Assembly: GCA_002085115.1 (NCBI GenBank)
Contig: MZGQ01000019.1
Coordinates: forward strand, 1-64,000
Direction of reading: 5' to 3'
Length of the DNA stretch: 64,000 bases
Source: Desulfococcus sp. 4484_241
GTDB taxonomy: Bacteria; Desulfobacterota; Desulfobacteria; Desulfobacterales; Desulfosudaceae
Shown here: piece by piece, positions 1 through 7,573 of the stretch
Position numbering within the stretch: position 1 is the stretch's first letter
How the letters are laid out: the number at the start of each line of letters is the position of its first letter
Made by a program: the position numbers and the translations under genes
Notes under the pieces: model-generated
Database searches by the model: none
The model's input: the letters and a program-made list of their open reading frames with translations, nothing else
Told to the model about the DNA's origin: nothing

Positions 1-78
<78 letters not shown>

Positions 79-169
79 GTGCCTGCTGATTGCGCAACCG
101 ATGATTTACTTAAGGTATCGGGGGATAAAAGTCAATAGCAAGTTTTGGCTTGATTGATGTGATTTAATT

Positions 170-218
170 AAAACGGACACCATGTTAAGAGTCAAACAAA
201 AAAGAAGATGTCCGTTTT
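170..218 (-). terminator. Inverted repeat, possible terminator of the minus-strand operon
   Basis: AAAACGGACA at 170-179 and TGTCCGTTTT at 209-218 form a perfect 10-bp inverted repeat around a 29-nt spacer. Read on the minus strand it overlaps the stop codon of the CbiR-like gene and ends in TTTTAATTAAA, so it could act as an intrinsic terminator. The loop is long, so this is a moderate call. Confidence 0.45.
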
Positions 219-1012
219 TACTGGGCCATTACACTGCACAACTTTGCGATCCTGCGGGCAGAGCCGAACGCCGCTTCCCTTGAAAAAACCTCCAGAGTCA
301 CCACGTTCCGAAACCTGTCAGCCAGGATTCCAATAAGATCTTCTAAAAGGGACTGGTCCCCTTCTATTATGGAAAGATGATCCCTGTTGCCTGACACACC
401 GTGCAGATGCACGATCCTTGCCTTTTCAATGTGACTTTCCAAAAACCCTTTCCAGTCCTGGCCATAGAGCCAAAGGTGGCCGACATCGATGCAGTATGAA
501 AAACCAAACTCCTCTACGATCTCTTTGTTCCATTCAGGGGGGTAACAAAGGTTCTCAAGCGCTATTTTTCCGCTTTCCGCAAGCCCTGATGCCATGATTT
601 TACCGCATGTTTCAGCTGCCCGACGCCTCCACTCCCGCTGCTCCGCCATAGACGCAGTTTTGTCTACTCCCTCAAGATGAAGAATATATGCGAAAGGCTC
701 AAGCGGAGCGGTCAGACGCATTATTTTGAGCGCCTGCTGCTGAAAATATTCTCTTTCACTTTTATCGGCAGCGGCTGCTCTTTTGTCGATGGGAAAATGG
801 ATCGTATAGGTGTTTCCATGCTCTGCGCTTATGCGTTTGAGCTCCGATATGGTTTGCCTGTCCGGAAGGTTGGAAAGCTCCTCTGTCTCGAAAAGCACGA
901 TCTCTATATCATCAAACAGGGGAGCCAATTTTTCCACATTGGGAAGCAAATCGTCCGGATACACATAGGAGGTGCAGCCCAGCCTGAAAGGCAGAACGTT
1001 TTTACGGCGCAT
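218..1012 (-). CDS. cbiR: CbiR-like cobamide remodelling phosphodiesterase (AP endonuclease 2 superfamily)
   Basis: TIM-barrel protein of the xylose-isomerase/AP endonuclease 2 superfamily. The N-terminus FRLGCTSYVYPDD, the segments YTIHFPID, YILHLEGVD, ENLCYPP, CIDVGHLW and VHLHGVSGNRDH, and the final TLEVFS match what I recall of CbiR. That enzyme hydrolyses the nucleotide loop of cobamides so that the lower ligand can be exchanged. The conserved His, Glu and Asp residues in those segments would bind metal. The ORF track starts at a TTG (1072); I prefer the ATG at 1012 because family members begin close to the FRLG strand, giving 264 aa. It is last in a minus-strand operon after yicC. No other cobamide gene is visible nearby, which is odd. 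A generic sugar phosphate isomerase/epimerase is the alternative. Confidence 0.65.
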   Translation of the reverse strand: MRRKNVLPFRLGCTSYVYPDDLLPNVEKLAPLFDDIEIVLFETEELSNLPDRQTISELKRISAEHGNTYTIHFPIDKRAAAADKSEREYFQQQALKIMRLTAPLEPFAYILHLEGVDKTASMAEQREWRRRAAETCGKIMASGLAESGKIALENLCYPPEWNKEIVEEFGFSYCIDVGHLWLYGQDWKGFLESHIEKARIVHLHGVSGNRDHLSIIEGDQSLLEDLIGILADRFRNVVTLEVFSREAAFGSARRIAKLCSVMAQ

Positions 1013-1081
1013 ATTTTCCAACTTATCTCCGGGAGCGTTTATAATATAATCCAAAAAAAGTTTGGTCCACAAAAACCCCGG

Positions 1082-1969
1082 CTACTCGATGTTCTGTACC
1101 TGCTCTCTTATCTTCTCCAGTTCGGCCTTCATCTCAACGACCATGGTTGAAACCCTGGAATCTGAACTTTTCGACCCGAGCGTGTTTACCTCGCGGTTAA
1201 GCTCCTGGAGCAGGAAGTTGAGTTTTCTGCCGCAGGCATCCTTTCCCGCGATAGCTGCACGGAACTGGTTTATGTGGCTCCTTGCCCTTACGATCTCCTC
1301 GGAGATATCGCACCTGTCTGCATGTATAGCCGCCTCCTGCAGAAGGCGCGCCTCATCCAGCTCGACCATATCCTCGAGGATGGCACCGATTCTTTCCTTC
1401 AGCCTGTCAAAACAGGTATTGACAAGGCCTGTGGAGAGCCCCTCGATAGAATCAAGATTCTTCTCAAGCAGGTCGATGCGCCGGGACAGGTCGTCCGCCA
1501 AAAACGCTCCCTCCTTTTCCCGCATGGCGTTTACCCCTTCCAATGCCGCAAGAACCGCCTCCCTTACAAGGGCAAGTTCATGCTCGCCCGGTTTCTCAGG
1601 CTCAGGCTGGGTAATTACACCATCAAAACCAGCAACCAAATCAAGGGGAACCGCTCCTGAGAGGCCAACCGTGTCACGCAGCTCCTCAAGGGCCGCGTGG
1701 CAGGCAACAGCCCGTTCCCTGTCCACAACAAACATCGGCTGGTTGGTCCCGTCAGGCTTGCCGTTCATGTTCAGAAAGACCTCAACCCTGCCACGGCTAA
1801 GGCTGTCTGTCACCCACTCCTTTATAAAGGGCTCAAAATGCCTGCAATTGGCTGGAAGCCGTATTGTTACATCGAGAAACTTGCTGTTATAGGTGCGTAT
1901 CTCAACCGAGACCGAAACTCCCCCTGCCCCTGCAGTATGTTCAGCATAAGCTGTCATGCTCTTTATCAT
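1082..1969 (-). CDS. YicC/YloC family endoribonuclease
   Basis: About 295 aa. It begins MIKSMTAYAEH, the usual YicC opening, has SVEIRTYNSKFLD near residue 25, and ends with the conserved C-terminal block FLLQELNREVNTLGSKSSD. The E. coli and B. subtilis members (YicC, YloC) are endoribonucleases acting on RNA in the cytoplasm. The track start (1987) adds six residues; the internal ATG at 1969 fits the family. It lies 71 bp after the DUF4416 gene and upstream of the CbiR-like gene on the same strand. YicC is often next to gmk; here gmk is absent. Confidence 0.9.
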   Translation of the reverse strand: MIKSMTAYAEHTAGAGGVSVSVEIRTYNSKFLDVTIRLPANCRHFEPFIKEWVTDSLSRGRVEVFLNMNGKPDGTNQPMFVVDRERAVACHAALEELRDTVGLSGAVPLDLVAGFDGVITQPEPEKPGEHELALVREAVLAALEGVNAMREKEGAFLADDLSRRIDLLEKNLDSIEGLSTGLVNTCFDRLKERIGAILEDMVELDEARLLQEAAIHADRCDISEEIVRARSHINQFRAAIAGKDACGRKLNFLLQELNREVNTLGSKSSDSRVSTMVVEMKAELEKIREQVQNIE

Positions 1970-2040
1970 TACCACCGCCTTTCCCACCGGTCAGCCCGGC
2001 CTTTTGCAGCATCTGTTTATGCCCTTACCTGTCTCAATGG

Positions 2041-2580
2041 TCAGGGCCTGCTGCTGTTTGCCTGCAATCCCCAGACATATCTCTCCCTGGCAAGCAAAAG
2101 GAACCGATTTAAATCACCTTGTGCATAATCGGGATATGTCCACTCAAGCGCATGGAACTCTTTTTTCCGGTAGATCAGGGTTAAATCCGCGTATATTCCC
2201 CTGCCAAGGTATATCCTGTGGGCAAAGTTCTTGCCCGTGGCAAGGACGAAACGCTCGCGTGTTAAAAAACCGGGGTCTATGTTTGCAAGCCTTTTTTTGC
2301 CTGAGGTAAAACGCTTCTCGATCTCGTTGGTAACCAGCTTGACATCGGCCAGGCTGTCCTGCTCGACAAGCGAGGCAAATGAGAAGATTCGCCTGTAAAG
2401 GGGAGAACCGAATTCAGGCTCGTAATAGTCAGTATAGTCAAACGGAAGCCAGCGGCTGACCATATCCGGCGGCCCGAACTCTTTGGCTAGGGATTCTGCT
2501 ATCGGACCTATAAGGTCCCTGTCCTTCAAAAAAACCCCGATGACAAGTTTCGCCTGCTCCGGTATGGCTGGGGTGCTCAT
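2041..2580 (-). CDS. DUF4416 family protein
   Basis: 179 aa, with the features of DUF4416: an opening of the type KLVIGVFLKDRDLIG, the middle segment FDYTDYYEPEFGSPLYRR, and the end segment WTYPDYAQGDLNRFLLLARERY. No signal peptide or membrane segment is visible, so it should be cytoplasmic. Function is unknown to me. It lies 13 bp from the Trm112-like gene and upstream of yicC, which suggests one transcript. The family is, from memory, mostly found in Desulfobacterota and related anaerobes, which supports the taxonomic guess. Confidence 0.8.
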   Translation of the reverse strand: MSTPAIPEQAKLVIGVFLKDRDLIGPIAESLAKEFGPPDMVSRWLPFDYTDYYEPEFGSPLYRRIFSFASLVEQDSLADVKLVTNEIEKRFTSGKKRLANIDPGFLTRERFVLATGKNFAHRIYLGRGIYADLTLIYRKKEFHALEWTYPDYAQGDLNRFLLLARERYVWGLQANSSRP

Positions 2581-2593
2581 CCTTACCCCCGGA

Positions 2594-2770
2594 TTACTCG
2601 CCGTCTATGGGAACGGCTTCATCTATCAGCATAATCGGAATACCGTCACGGACCTCATACTTCAGGCGGCACGCCTCGCAGATCAGCCAGGATTCGCTTT
2701 CGTCAGGCCTGATCTCCCCCTTGCACTTCGGGCAGGCAAGAATTTCAAGAAGCTCTTTTTTCAAGGGCAT
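2594..2770 (-). CDS. Trm112 family zinc-binding protein
   Basis: 58 aa from the ATG at 2770, shorter than the track ORF. MPLKKELLEILACPKCKG begins the protein; CPKC and a later CEAC form a four-cysteine zinc site, and YEVRDGIPIML closes it, as in YcaR/Trm112 proteins. Members act as small partners of methyltransferases in eukaryotes, and in bacteria they are of uncertain role. The extra N-terminal residues in the track ORF are not family-like, so the internal start is chosen. It is the first gene of the Trm112-DUF4416-yicC-cbiR unit. The 118 bp upstream (2771-2888) show no clear feature. Confidence 0.85.
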   Translation of the reverse strand: MPLKKELLEILACPKCKGEIRPDESESWLICEACRLKYEVRDGIPIMLIDEAVPIDGE

Positions 2771-2888
2771 GGCACAACTCCCTATCCAATTTTTTGATAA
2801 AAAATTTTGTATTGCCACGGCAAAAACAGGCAGACTATACCAGACAAGGCTCTGCGTGTAAAACAAAAGTACGCTCAGGTTGGAGTTG

Positions 2889-3554
2889 TTATGAAACCGT
2901 ACCGCCTTCTCCCTTTTCCTGGTAATACCCGCCTATGATCAAAAACATCTCTACAGCCGGTGCAACAAGATCACGCAGAGGAGTCGTAAAACCATCAAGA
3001 TACCACTTATGAGCGACCGCCAATATTCCACCGGCATAGCTCATAGGTATGATGCTGTTTTTAAGCCAGTTACGATCTATTCCGGGAAAGGAATCGGCAA
3101 GAATAAACTCGGTCCAGAAGGCCAGCTTCTGTATAGACTCCTGGTATTCCTTATCCACCCTCGGACTGACGCCAAGCACCTCAAAAAGCTGAATCCTGGC
3201 GCGGCGCGGGTCATCCTTGAACCGCTGATAAAACATTTCAAGCGTACGATATGCGATTTCCATTCTGGAAAGACCAGGGGTCTCTATAATCCTCTGGGCA
3301 TCGGCTTCCAGTTGGGATATGAGCCTGCGAAATACCGTACAAAGCAGGTCTTCCTTGTTCTCAAACGACTCGTAAAAATACCGTTCCGTCAAGCCCGCCA
3401 AACGGCAAATCTCCTTTATGGTTGACCGGGCATAGCCAACTGTGCCGAACGCATCCAAGCCTGCCGCGATAAATTTTTCACGCCGCTCTTTCCTGCGCTG
3501 TTTTGCGTCTACACCTGCATATTGTCTGGTCGGCCCTTTTACATGTTTTCCCAT
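2889..3554 (-). CDS. TetR/AcrR family transcriptional regulator
   Basis: 221 aa from the ATG at 3554 (MGKHVKG). An N-terminal helix-turn-helix is visible: RREKFIAAGLDAFGTVGYARSTIKEICRLAGLTERYFYESFENKEDLL, quoted here only as its outline (TIKEICRLAG then YFYESFENKE). The C-terminal half is an all-helical ligand domain without recognisable residues. It is divergent from the nitroreductase-thiolase operon and separated from it by 193 bp holding two matching palindromes, so it most likely represses that operon and itself. By analogy with fatty-acid regulators of this family the ligand may be an acyl-CoA; this is inference. The track ORF start (3782) overlaps the neighbour and is not used. Confidence 0.9.
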   Translation of the reverse strand: MGKHVKGPTRQYAGVDAKQRRKERREKFIAAGLDAFGTVGYARSTIKEICRLAGLTERYFYESFENKEDLLCTVFRRLISQLEADAQRIIETPGLSRMEIAYRTLEMFYQRFKDDPRRARIQLFEVLGVSPRVDKEYQESIQKLAFWTEFILADSFPGIDRNWLKNSIIPMSYAGGILAVAHKWYLDGFTTPLRDLVAPAVEMFLIIGGYYQEKGEGGTVS

Positions 3555-3562
3555 AAACAGAT

Positions 3563-3586
3563 TTTTGACAATTATGATTATCAAAG
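3563..3586. promoter_or_regulatory. Operator-like palindrome O2 (TetR leader)
   Basis: TTTTGACAA-N6-TTATCAAAG has the same half-site and the same 6-nt spacer as the perfect palindrome at 3673-3696, with two mismatches in the right arm. It lies 9 bp upstream of the TetR start codon, in the expected mRNA leader, where binding would block transcription or overlap the ribosome binding region. Two copies with identical geometry in one intergenic region strongly suggest sites for the adjacent regulator. Confidence 0.65.
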
Positions 3587-3645
3587 TCAAACGATTTAAG
3601 CAGACATCCCATAACAGGTTAAACCAGGTTCTTTTATTTTTTTTC

Positions 3646-3674
3646 TTGAAAAAATCTTTCTGTTTTGTTATATT
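3646..3674 (+). promoter_or_regulatory. Sigma70-type promoter of the nitroreductase operon
   Basis: TTGAAA (3646-3651), a 17-bp spacer, and TATATT (3669-3674) make a good sigma70 match. The start point would fall near 3681, inside the palindrome at 3673-3696, so a bound repressor would cover the -10 edge and start site. Confidence 0.6.
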
Positions 3675-3694
3675 TTGACAATGTAATTTGTCAA
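3667..3694 (-). promoter_or_regulatory. Sigma70-type promoter of the TetR gene
   Basis: On the minus strand TTGACA (3689-3694), 16 bp, and TATAAC (3667-3672) form a good promoter. The -35 lies in the right arm of the palindrome and the spacer is the rest of it, so the same site can control both directions. Its -10 overlaps the -10 of the plus-strand promoter. Confidence 0.6.
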
Positions 3695-3696
3695 AA
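3673..3696. promoter_or_regulatory. Operator-like palindrome O1 (perfect)
   Basis: TTTTGACAA-TGTAAT-TTGTCAAAA is a perfect 9-bp inverted repeat with a 6-bp spacer. It overlaps both divergent promoters. It is the best candidate binding site for the TetR protein encoded at 2889-3554. Confidence 0.7.
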
Positions 3697-3747
3697 ATAG
3701 CTTTCATATAAACCAAAACGTGAATCTGCAAGAGGGGGGAATCTTTT

Positions 3748-4494
3748 ATGGCGGGTAAAAATGGTTCCGCGGATATAGGCAAAAAGGCAGCAACAAGCCC
3801 TCCCCCGCAGGGCGCGCCCTTTAACGAAGTCGAGGACGTAATCTACCGCAGACGAAGCGTCCGGGCTTACAAAAAGAAACAGGTTCCGGAATACCTCATA
3901 AGGCGGATACTTGAAGCAGGCAGATTTGCGCCATCTGCGGGAAACGCCCAGACATGGAAATTTATAGTTATCCGTGATCCTGAAATACTCGAAGAGATGA
4001 CAAACGATGTGGTTGAGACATGCGGCAGGATTCTCAAAATCCTGGATTACACAAGGCCTGAAAAAAAACTTGCCGAACCTGTTGCAAAACTCCTCCAAAG
4101 AATCATGCCAAACAGCCTGCACCCAATTCCCTTTGCAGCCATAAAGGAGATAGGCGAAGGGCGCCTCGGGCTGTTCCACGGCGCTCCCACCGTTATAATC
4201 ATGCTCTACGACAGGCGGTCACCCGGAAAACCGTTGGTTGATATCGGAATAGCCGGTCAGAACATGGTTTTGACCGCCCACAGCTATGGATTGGGAACAT
4301 GCTGGGTTGGATTCATAGAGCTTTTGGCAAGGTCGCACAAATGGAAAAAGCGTTTGGGCATAAAGTATCCTTACAAACTCGCTGAATCCATAGTGATTGG
4401 CTATCCCAGGGGCACACCTGACGGCTACGTAACAAGGGAGACGAAAGCCATTGACTGGTACGATGAGAACGGAGTGTTCTCTGTTAAATATTAG
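3748..4494 (+). CDS. Nitroreductase family FMN-dependent oxidoreductase
   Basis: 248 aa. After a 25-residue low-complexity start, RRRSVRAYKKKQV and RFAPSAGNAQTWKFIVI are the FMN-binding opening of nitroreductases. DIGIAGQNMVLTAHSYGLGTCWVG and ESIVIGYPRG are the usual later blocks. The family transfers hydride or electrons from NAD(P)H or ferredoxin to varied acceptors. A GGGGGG ribosome binding site precedes the ATG. It is first in the operon and only 8 bp ahead of a two-cluster ferredoxin, so it probably exchanges electrons with that protein. The substrate is unknown; its position ahead of two acyl-CoA dehydrogenases suggests a role in acyl-CoA redox chemistry (inference). Confidence 0.85.
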   Translation: MAGKNGSADIGKKAATSPPPQGAPFNEVEDVIYRRRSVRAYKKKQVPEYLIRRILEAGRFAPSAGNAQTWKFIVIRDPEILEEMTNDVVETCGRILKILDYTRPEKKLAEPVAKLLQRIMPNSLHPIPFAAIKEIGEGRLGLFHGAPTVIIMLYDRRSPGKPLVDIGIAGQNMVLTAHSYGLGTCWVGFIELLARSHKWKKRLGIKYPYKLAESIVIGYPRGTPDGYVTRETKAIDWYDENGVFSVKY

Positions 4495-4502
4495 GAGGAA
4501 CC

Positions 4503-4826
4503 ATGCCTGAGCACTTAAATCTTTTCGGCAGACGAAAAATAGAAAGCTACAAAAAGATCGGCGTTGATATTCTGTTGGGCGAGGTAAAGATAGACCACGA
4601 AAAATGCAAGGGATGCGGGCTGTGCGTTGATGCATGCGCAGCTGCTGCCCTGGAGCTGGCAGACAAAAAGGCCCGTATGGTGCAGGAGATGCCGGCCTGC
4701 ATGTCCTGCGGCGACTGCACCGCCATATGCCCGGAAGGGGCGATAGAACTTATAAAGTTCATCGAATTCAAAAGGGCGTTTCGCTACCTGGACCGCGGAA
4801 AAACCTCTTTCCCAAGGAAATTTTGA
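4503..4826 (+). CDS. Two-cluster 4Fe-4S ferredoxin-type protein
   Basis: 107 aa. Two motifs, CKGCGLCVDAC and CMSCGDCTAIC, each followed downstream by a Cys-poor helix, would bind two 4Fe-4S clusters. The opening has a basic stretch (GRRKIESYKKIG), and the C-terminal tail FKRAFRYLDRGK extends past the ferredoxin fold. An AGGAGG lies just upstream. It sits between the nitroreductase and the first acyl-CoA dehydrogenase and is likely the electron carrier linking them. The cluster motifs are seen; the partner assignment is inferred. Confidence 0.85.
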   Translation: MPEHLNLFGRRKIESYKKIGVDILLGEVKIDHEKCKGCGLCVDACAAAALELADKKARMVQEMPACMSCGDCTAICPEGAIELIKFIEFKRAFRYLDRGKTSFPRKF

Positions 4827-4890
4827 AACTGTTACATTTGCCAAACTTTGGTGCCGTTTTAAACTCACCGGCCAAGCAGGAGGATGATTG

Positions 4891-6393
4891 ATGATTTCAA
4901 GATCGGAACAAAAAACTCTTCTAAACAGGACTCCCCGCTTCGAGGATATGCTGTGCAGCCTGTACGCTGCCCCCAGGATGCCTGGCGGCGTGGTAAAGGA
5001 GACAAAAAAGGTTGTCGCGATTGCCCGGAAATTCAACGTTCAGGTAATACGCGCCCGTACACTCGAGCTGGACAAAAAAATGCACGAGGAACCGGACTAC
5101 CTGGCCTGGGATTTTGTCAGGGAAGCAAACAGGTGGGGCTTTTACTCCATGTGGTATCCCAAACAGATCGGATGCAAGGGATACTCTTTTTTCTCCATGC
5201 CCCCGTTTATAGAGGAGATAGCATCAGCGTGTCTTGGGATGGCCAACCTTATAATGGTTCACTATCTCGGGGTGACGGTGCTTGCAAGTTCAATGAACGT
5301 CAGGCTCATACGAAGGCTTTTCATGGATACAATAGAGGGAGAAAAAACCGATTCACCATGCATCTTCTCCACGGCTATAACCGAGCCCGGCGCAGGCACG
5401 GATGTAGAGGAAACAGAACTTGTCGACAAGGGCAATATCACATGTTACGCCCAAAAGGTTCCGGGCGGATACAGGGTCAACGGCACAAAGGTGTTCATAT
5501 CCAACGGACACCTTGCTACCTGGCATATGCTTATCGCCTATTCAGATCTGAAAAAGCCGTCCGAGAACATGGTTGTTCTGGCTGTAAAAAACGGAACCAA
5601 AGGCTTTTCATTCGGTAAAATGGAAAAAAAGCTGGGACAAAAATGCTGCCCGGCCAGCGAACTTATATTCAACGACTGTTTTATACCTGATGAATATGTC
5701 TGCGCCGATATGAGAATGGACATGCCAAAGACGGGCCTGAGCAAAAAGGATTTGGCGGCTTCGTTGCTTGATGACACGCTGGCCGCCTCCAGGTGTGGTG
5801 TAGGTGCGTTCGGGGCCGGAGGGGCCAGAGGCGCTTTTGAAACCGCTCTGAAATTTGCGGCAAAGACCAAGGTAAAAGGCAGGCTGCTGATAAACCACGA
5901 ATGGGCGCAGTGCATACTGGCCGAAATGTATAAAAACATGCTTGCCGCAAGGCTTGCATACATGGAATCAAACTATGCAAATGGCGTTTTCGGCCCTATG
6001 GCTGTTTTTCAGTACAAGCCGGTCTACTATTTTTCAAAATACATGCCCGTGCGGTTTTTCAACCTGTTTGAAAATTTTTTCCGCAAGCCGGTTGCAACCA
6101 AGCTTCTAAGAAGGGCGCGTCTATTGGCCTTTAAACAGGAAAACAACCAGATAACAGCAGGGCTGGGTTCCTTTTGCAAGTTTTCCGCAACAGACCTTGC
6201 AGTCAAAAACTGCCACCTGGCGCTGGAGATGATGGGCCAGGCCGGCTTGAGACATGATAAAAACGCTGAAAAAATCCTGAGGGACTCCAAGCTGCTTCAA
6301 ATATACGAAGGAACAAACCAGTTAAACAGGCTGAATCTTTTCAAGTGCCTTATAGCCAGGGATTTTCCGCAGACCGTGGTGTTTGACGAATAG
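4891..6393 (+). CDS. Acyl-CoA dehydrogenase family protein with catalytic glutamate
   Basis: 500 aa, longer than the usual 380-400 because of an N-terminal extension and an insert near residues 360-400. STAITEPGAGTD and GYRVNGTKVFISNG are the FAD and substrate loop signatures. IYEGTNQLNR near the end carries the glutamate that acts as catalytic base in short and medium-chain enzymes. It would oxidise an acyl-CoA to the 2-enoyl-CoA with FAD. ATG 4891 is chosen over TTG 4888 because AGGAGG ends 6 nt upstream. It is followed 35 bp later by a second, degenerate family member, so a heteromeric enzyme is plausible. No ETF genes are in the window. Confidence 0.85.
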   Translation: MISRSEQKTLLNRTPRFEDMLCSLYAAPRMPGGVVKETKKVVAIARKFNVQVIRARTLELDKKMHEEPDYLAWDFVREANRWGFYSMWYPKQIGCKGYSFFSMPPFIEEIASACLGMANLIMVHYLGVTVLASSMNVRLIRRLFMDTIEGEKTDSPCIFSTAITEPGAGTDVEETELVDKGNITCYAQKVPGGYRVNGTKVFISNGHLATWHMLIAYSDLKKPSENMVVLAVKNGTKGFSFGKMEKKLGQKCCPASELIFNDCFIPDEYVCADMRMDMPKTGLSKKDLAASLLDDTLAASRCGVGAFGAGGARGAFETALKFAAKTKVKGRLLINHEWAQCILAEMYKNMLAARLAYMESNYANGVFGPMAVFQYKPVYYFSKYMPVRFFNLFENFFRKPVATKLLRRARLLAFKQENNQITAGLGSFCKFSATDLAVKNCHLALEMMGQAGLRHDKNAEKILRDSKLLQIYEGTNQLNRLNLFKCLIARDFPQTVVFDE

Positions 6394-6428
6394 GCACCGG
6401 ATACACTTCAACATGCAAGGAGAAAACT

Positions 6429-7547
6429 ATGTCAGCCAACTCAAACAAGGAATTAAAGCTCCTCGCCGGGGCCGCCCTTGAATTTGCCAAAAAGGAGCTT
6501 GCCCCAAACAGGGAAAACAACGACAGGTTCCCATTCGGGCCGTTCTGGAACCCTGTGCTGGAAAAGGCCTTTGAACTGGACTTCTTCCATACCACACTTC
6601 CGGAGGAGTTCTCCGGCATCGGCCAGGGAATGAGCTCACTGTGCACTGTTCTTGAAAACATATCCCAGGAGGACGCGAGCCTTGCCGGAATCATCTTCAC
6701 CAATACCCAGGCCCAGGAGATAATGCGAATAGCCAAAAGCGACGGATTGTTAAAAAAGGCAGGCAATGCAAAAACAGTAAAAGAATTTTTAATCGCATTT
6801 CCCGCTTTTAACAATCCTTCCGAAGTCGAACATGTGGCCAGTGCATCCAAAAGCGGCGATGGTTATACCGTGTCGGGCGGAATCGAGTATGTCGTGCTTG
6901 GCGGCATGGCCGCGCAGGCGGTCATCCCGGCCAGGCTCGACGGACAGGACGGATATTCTTTCTTTTTCGTCGATCTTTCAGCCAACGGGATAAACAGAAG
7001 CGACCCGGTATTCAGCCTTGGATTTCACGCCTGTCCGGCGGTTGACATGACCTTCAACAATGTCAAAGCCGCTCTGATTGGAGAAGAGGGCCGTGGCCAG
7101 GAGTATTTTGAAAAGATGGCGGACAGAATGAGTGTTGCTGCGGCAGCCATCTCCCTGGGCATAATGAAAGGTTCCCTGAAAGAGGCCCTGGACTACTGCA
7201 CCAAGAGATTCCAGGGCGGAAGGGAAATCATCAAATGGTCCGAGATGAAAATGATCCTCGGCAACATGGCTGTAATGACAAAAAACGCCGAGTTGATACT
7301 CTCGGCTGCTTGCGGCGCAACAGACGCAGGCAAAAACGGCTGGGAACAGTGCTGCCGGGCAGCCGCAATACATATCCAGGAAATGGCCTGCGACCTTACC
7401 ACTGACGGGATACAGGTACTTGGCGGGGTCGGGTACATGAAGGATTTCGGCCAGGAAAAACGGTTCCGCGACGCGAAACAGGCGCAGTCTCTGCTGGGAA
7501 TGGCGTCTTTAAAAAAGGTCCAATACCTGGAGAGTATTGCAGGATAA
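6429..7547 (+). CDS. Acyl-CoA dehydrogenase family protein lacking the usual catalytic glutamate
   Basis: 372 aa. The family fold is recognisable: ALEFAKKELAPNREN at the start, LPEEFSGIGQGMSSLCTVLE, and near the end TTDGIQVLGGVGYMKDFGQEKRFRDAKQAQ. The final segment reads RDAKQAQSLLG where active enzymes read RDxxxxxIYEGT, so the catalytic Glu is missing; the mid-protein loop T-EP-GSD is also absent. It may be a non-catalytic partner of the preceding dehydrogenase, as in alpha2beta2 steroid-type dehydrogenases of actinobacteria, or use Glu at another position. It is 26 bp upstream of the thiolase gene. Confidence 0.8.
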   Translation: MSANSNKELKLLAGAALEFAKKELAPNRENNDRFPFGPFWNPVLEKAFELDFFHTTLPEEFSGIGQGMSSLCTVLENISQEDASLAGIIFTNTQAQEIMRIAKSDGLLKKAGNAKTVKEFLIAFPAFNNPSEVEHVASASKSGDGYTVSGGIEYVVLGGMAAQAVIPARLDGQDGYSFFFVDLSANGINRSDPVFSLGFHACPAVDMTFNNVKAALIGEEGRGQEYFEKMADRMSVAAAAISLGIMKGSLKEALDYCTKRFQGGREIIKWSEMKMILGNMAVMTKNAELILSAACGATDAGKNGWEQCCRAAAIHIQEMACDLTTDGIQVLGGVGYMKDFGQEKRFRDAKQAQSLLGMASLKKVQYLESIAG

Positions 7548-7573
7548 CCAAGGGGGGCAGCAGGAGGGTTACC

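Noticed and set aside
1062-1892. 276-codon plus-strand ORF
   Set aside because: It is antisense to yicC, which has a full family match; the translation is Ser/Arg-rich with no motif.
4884-5618. 244-codon plus-strand ORF
   Set aside because: Out-of-frame shadow of the acyl-CoA dehydrogenase gene at 4891.
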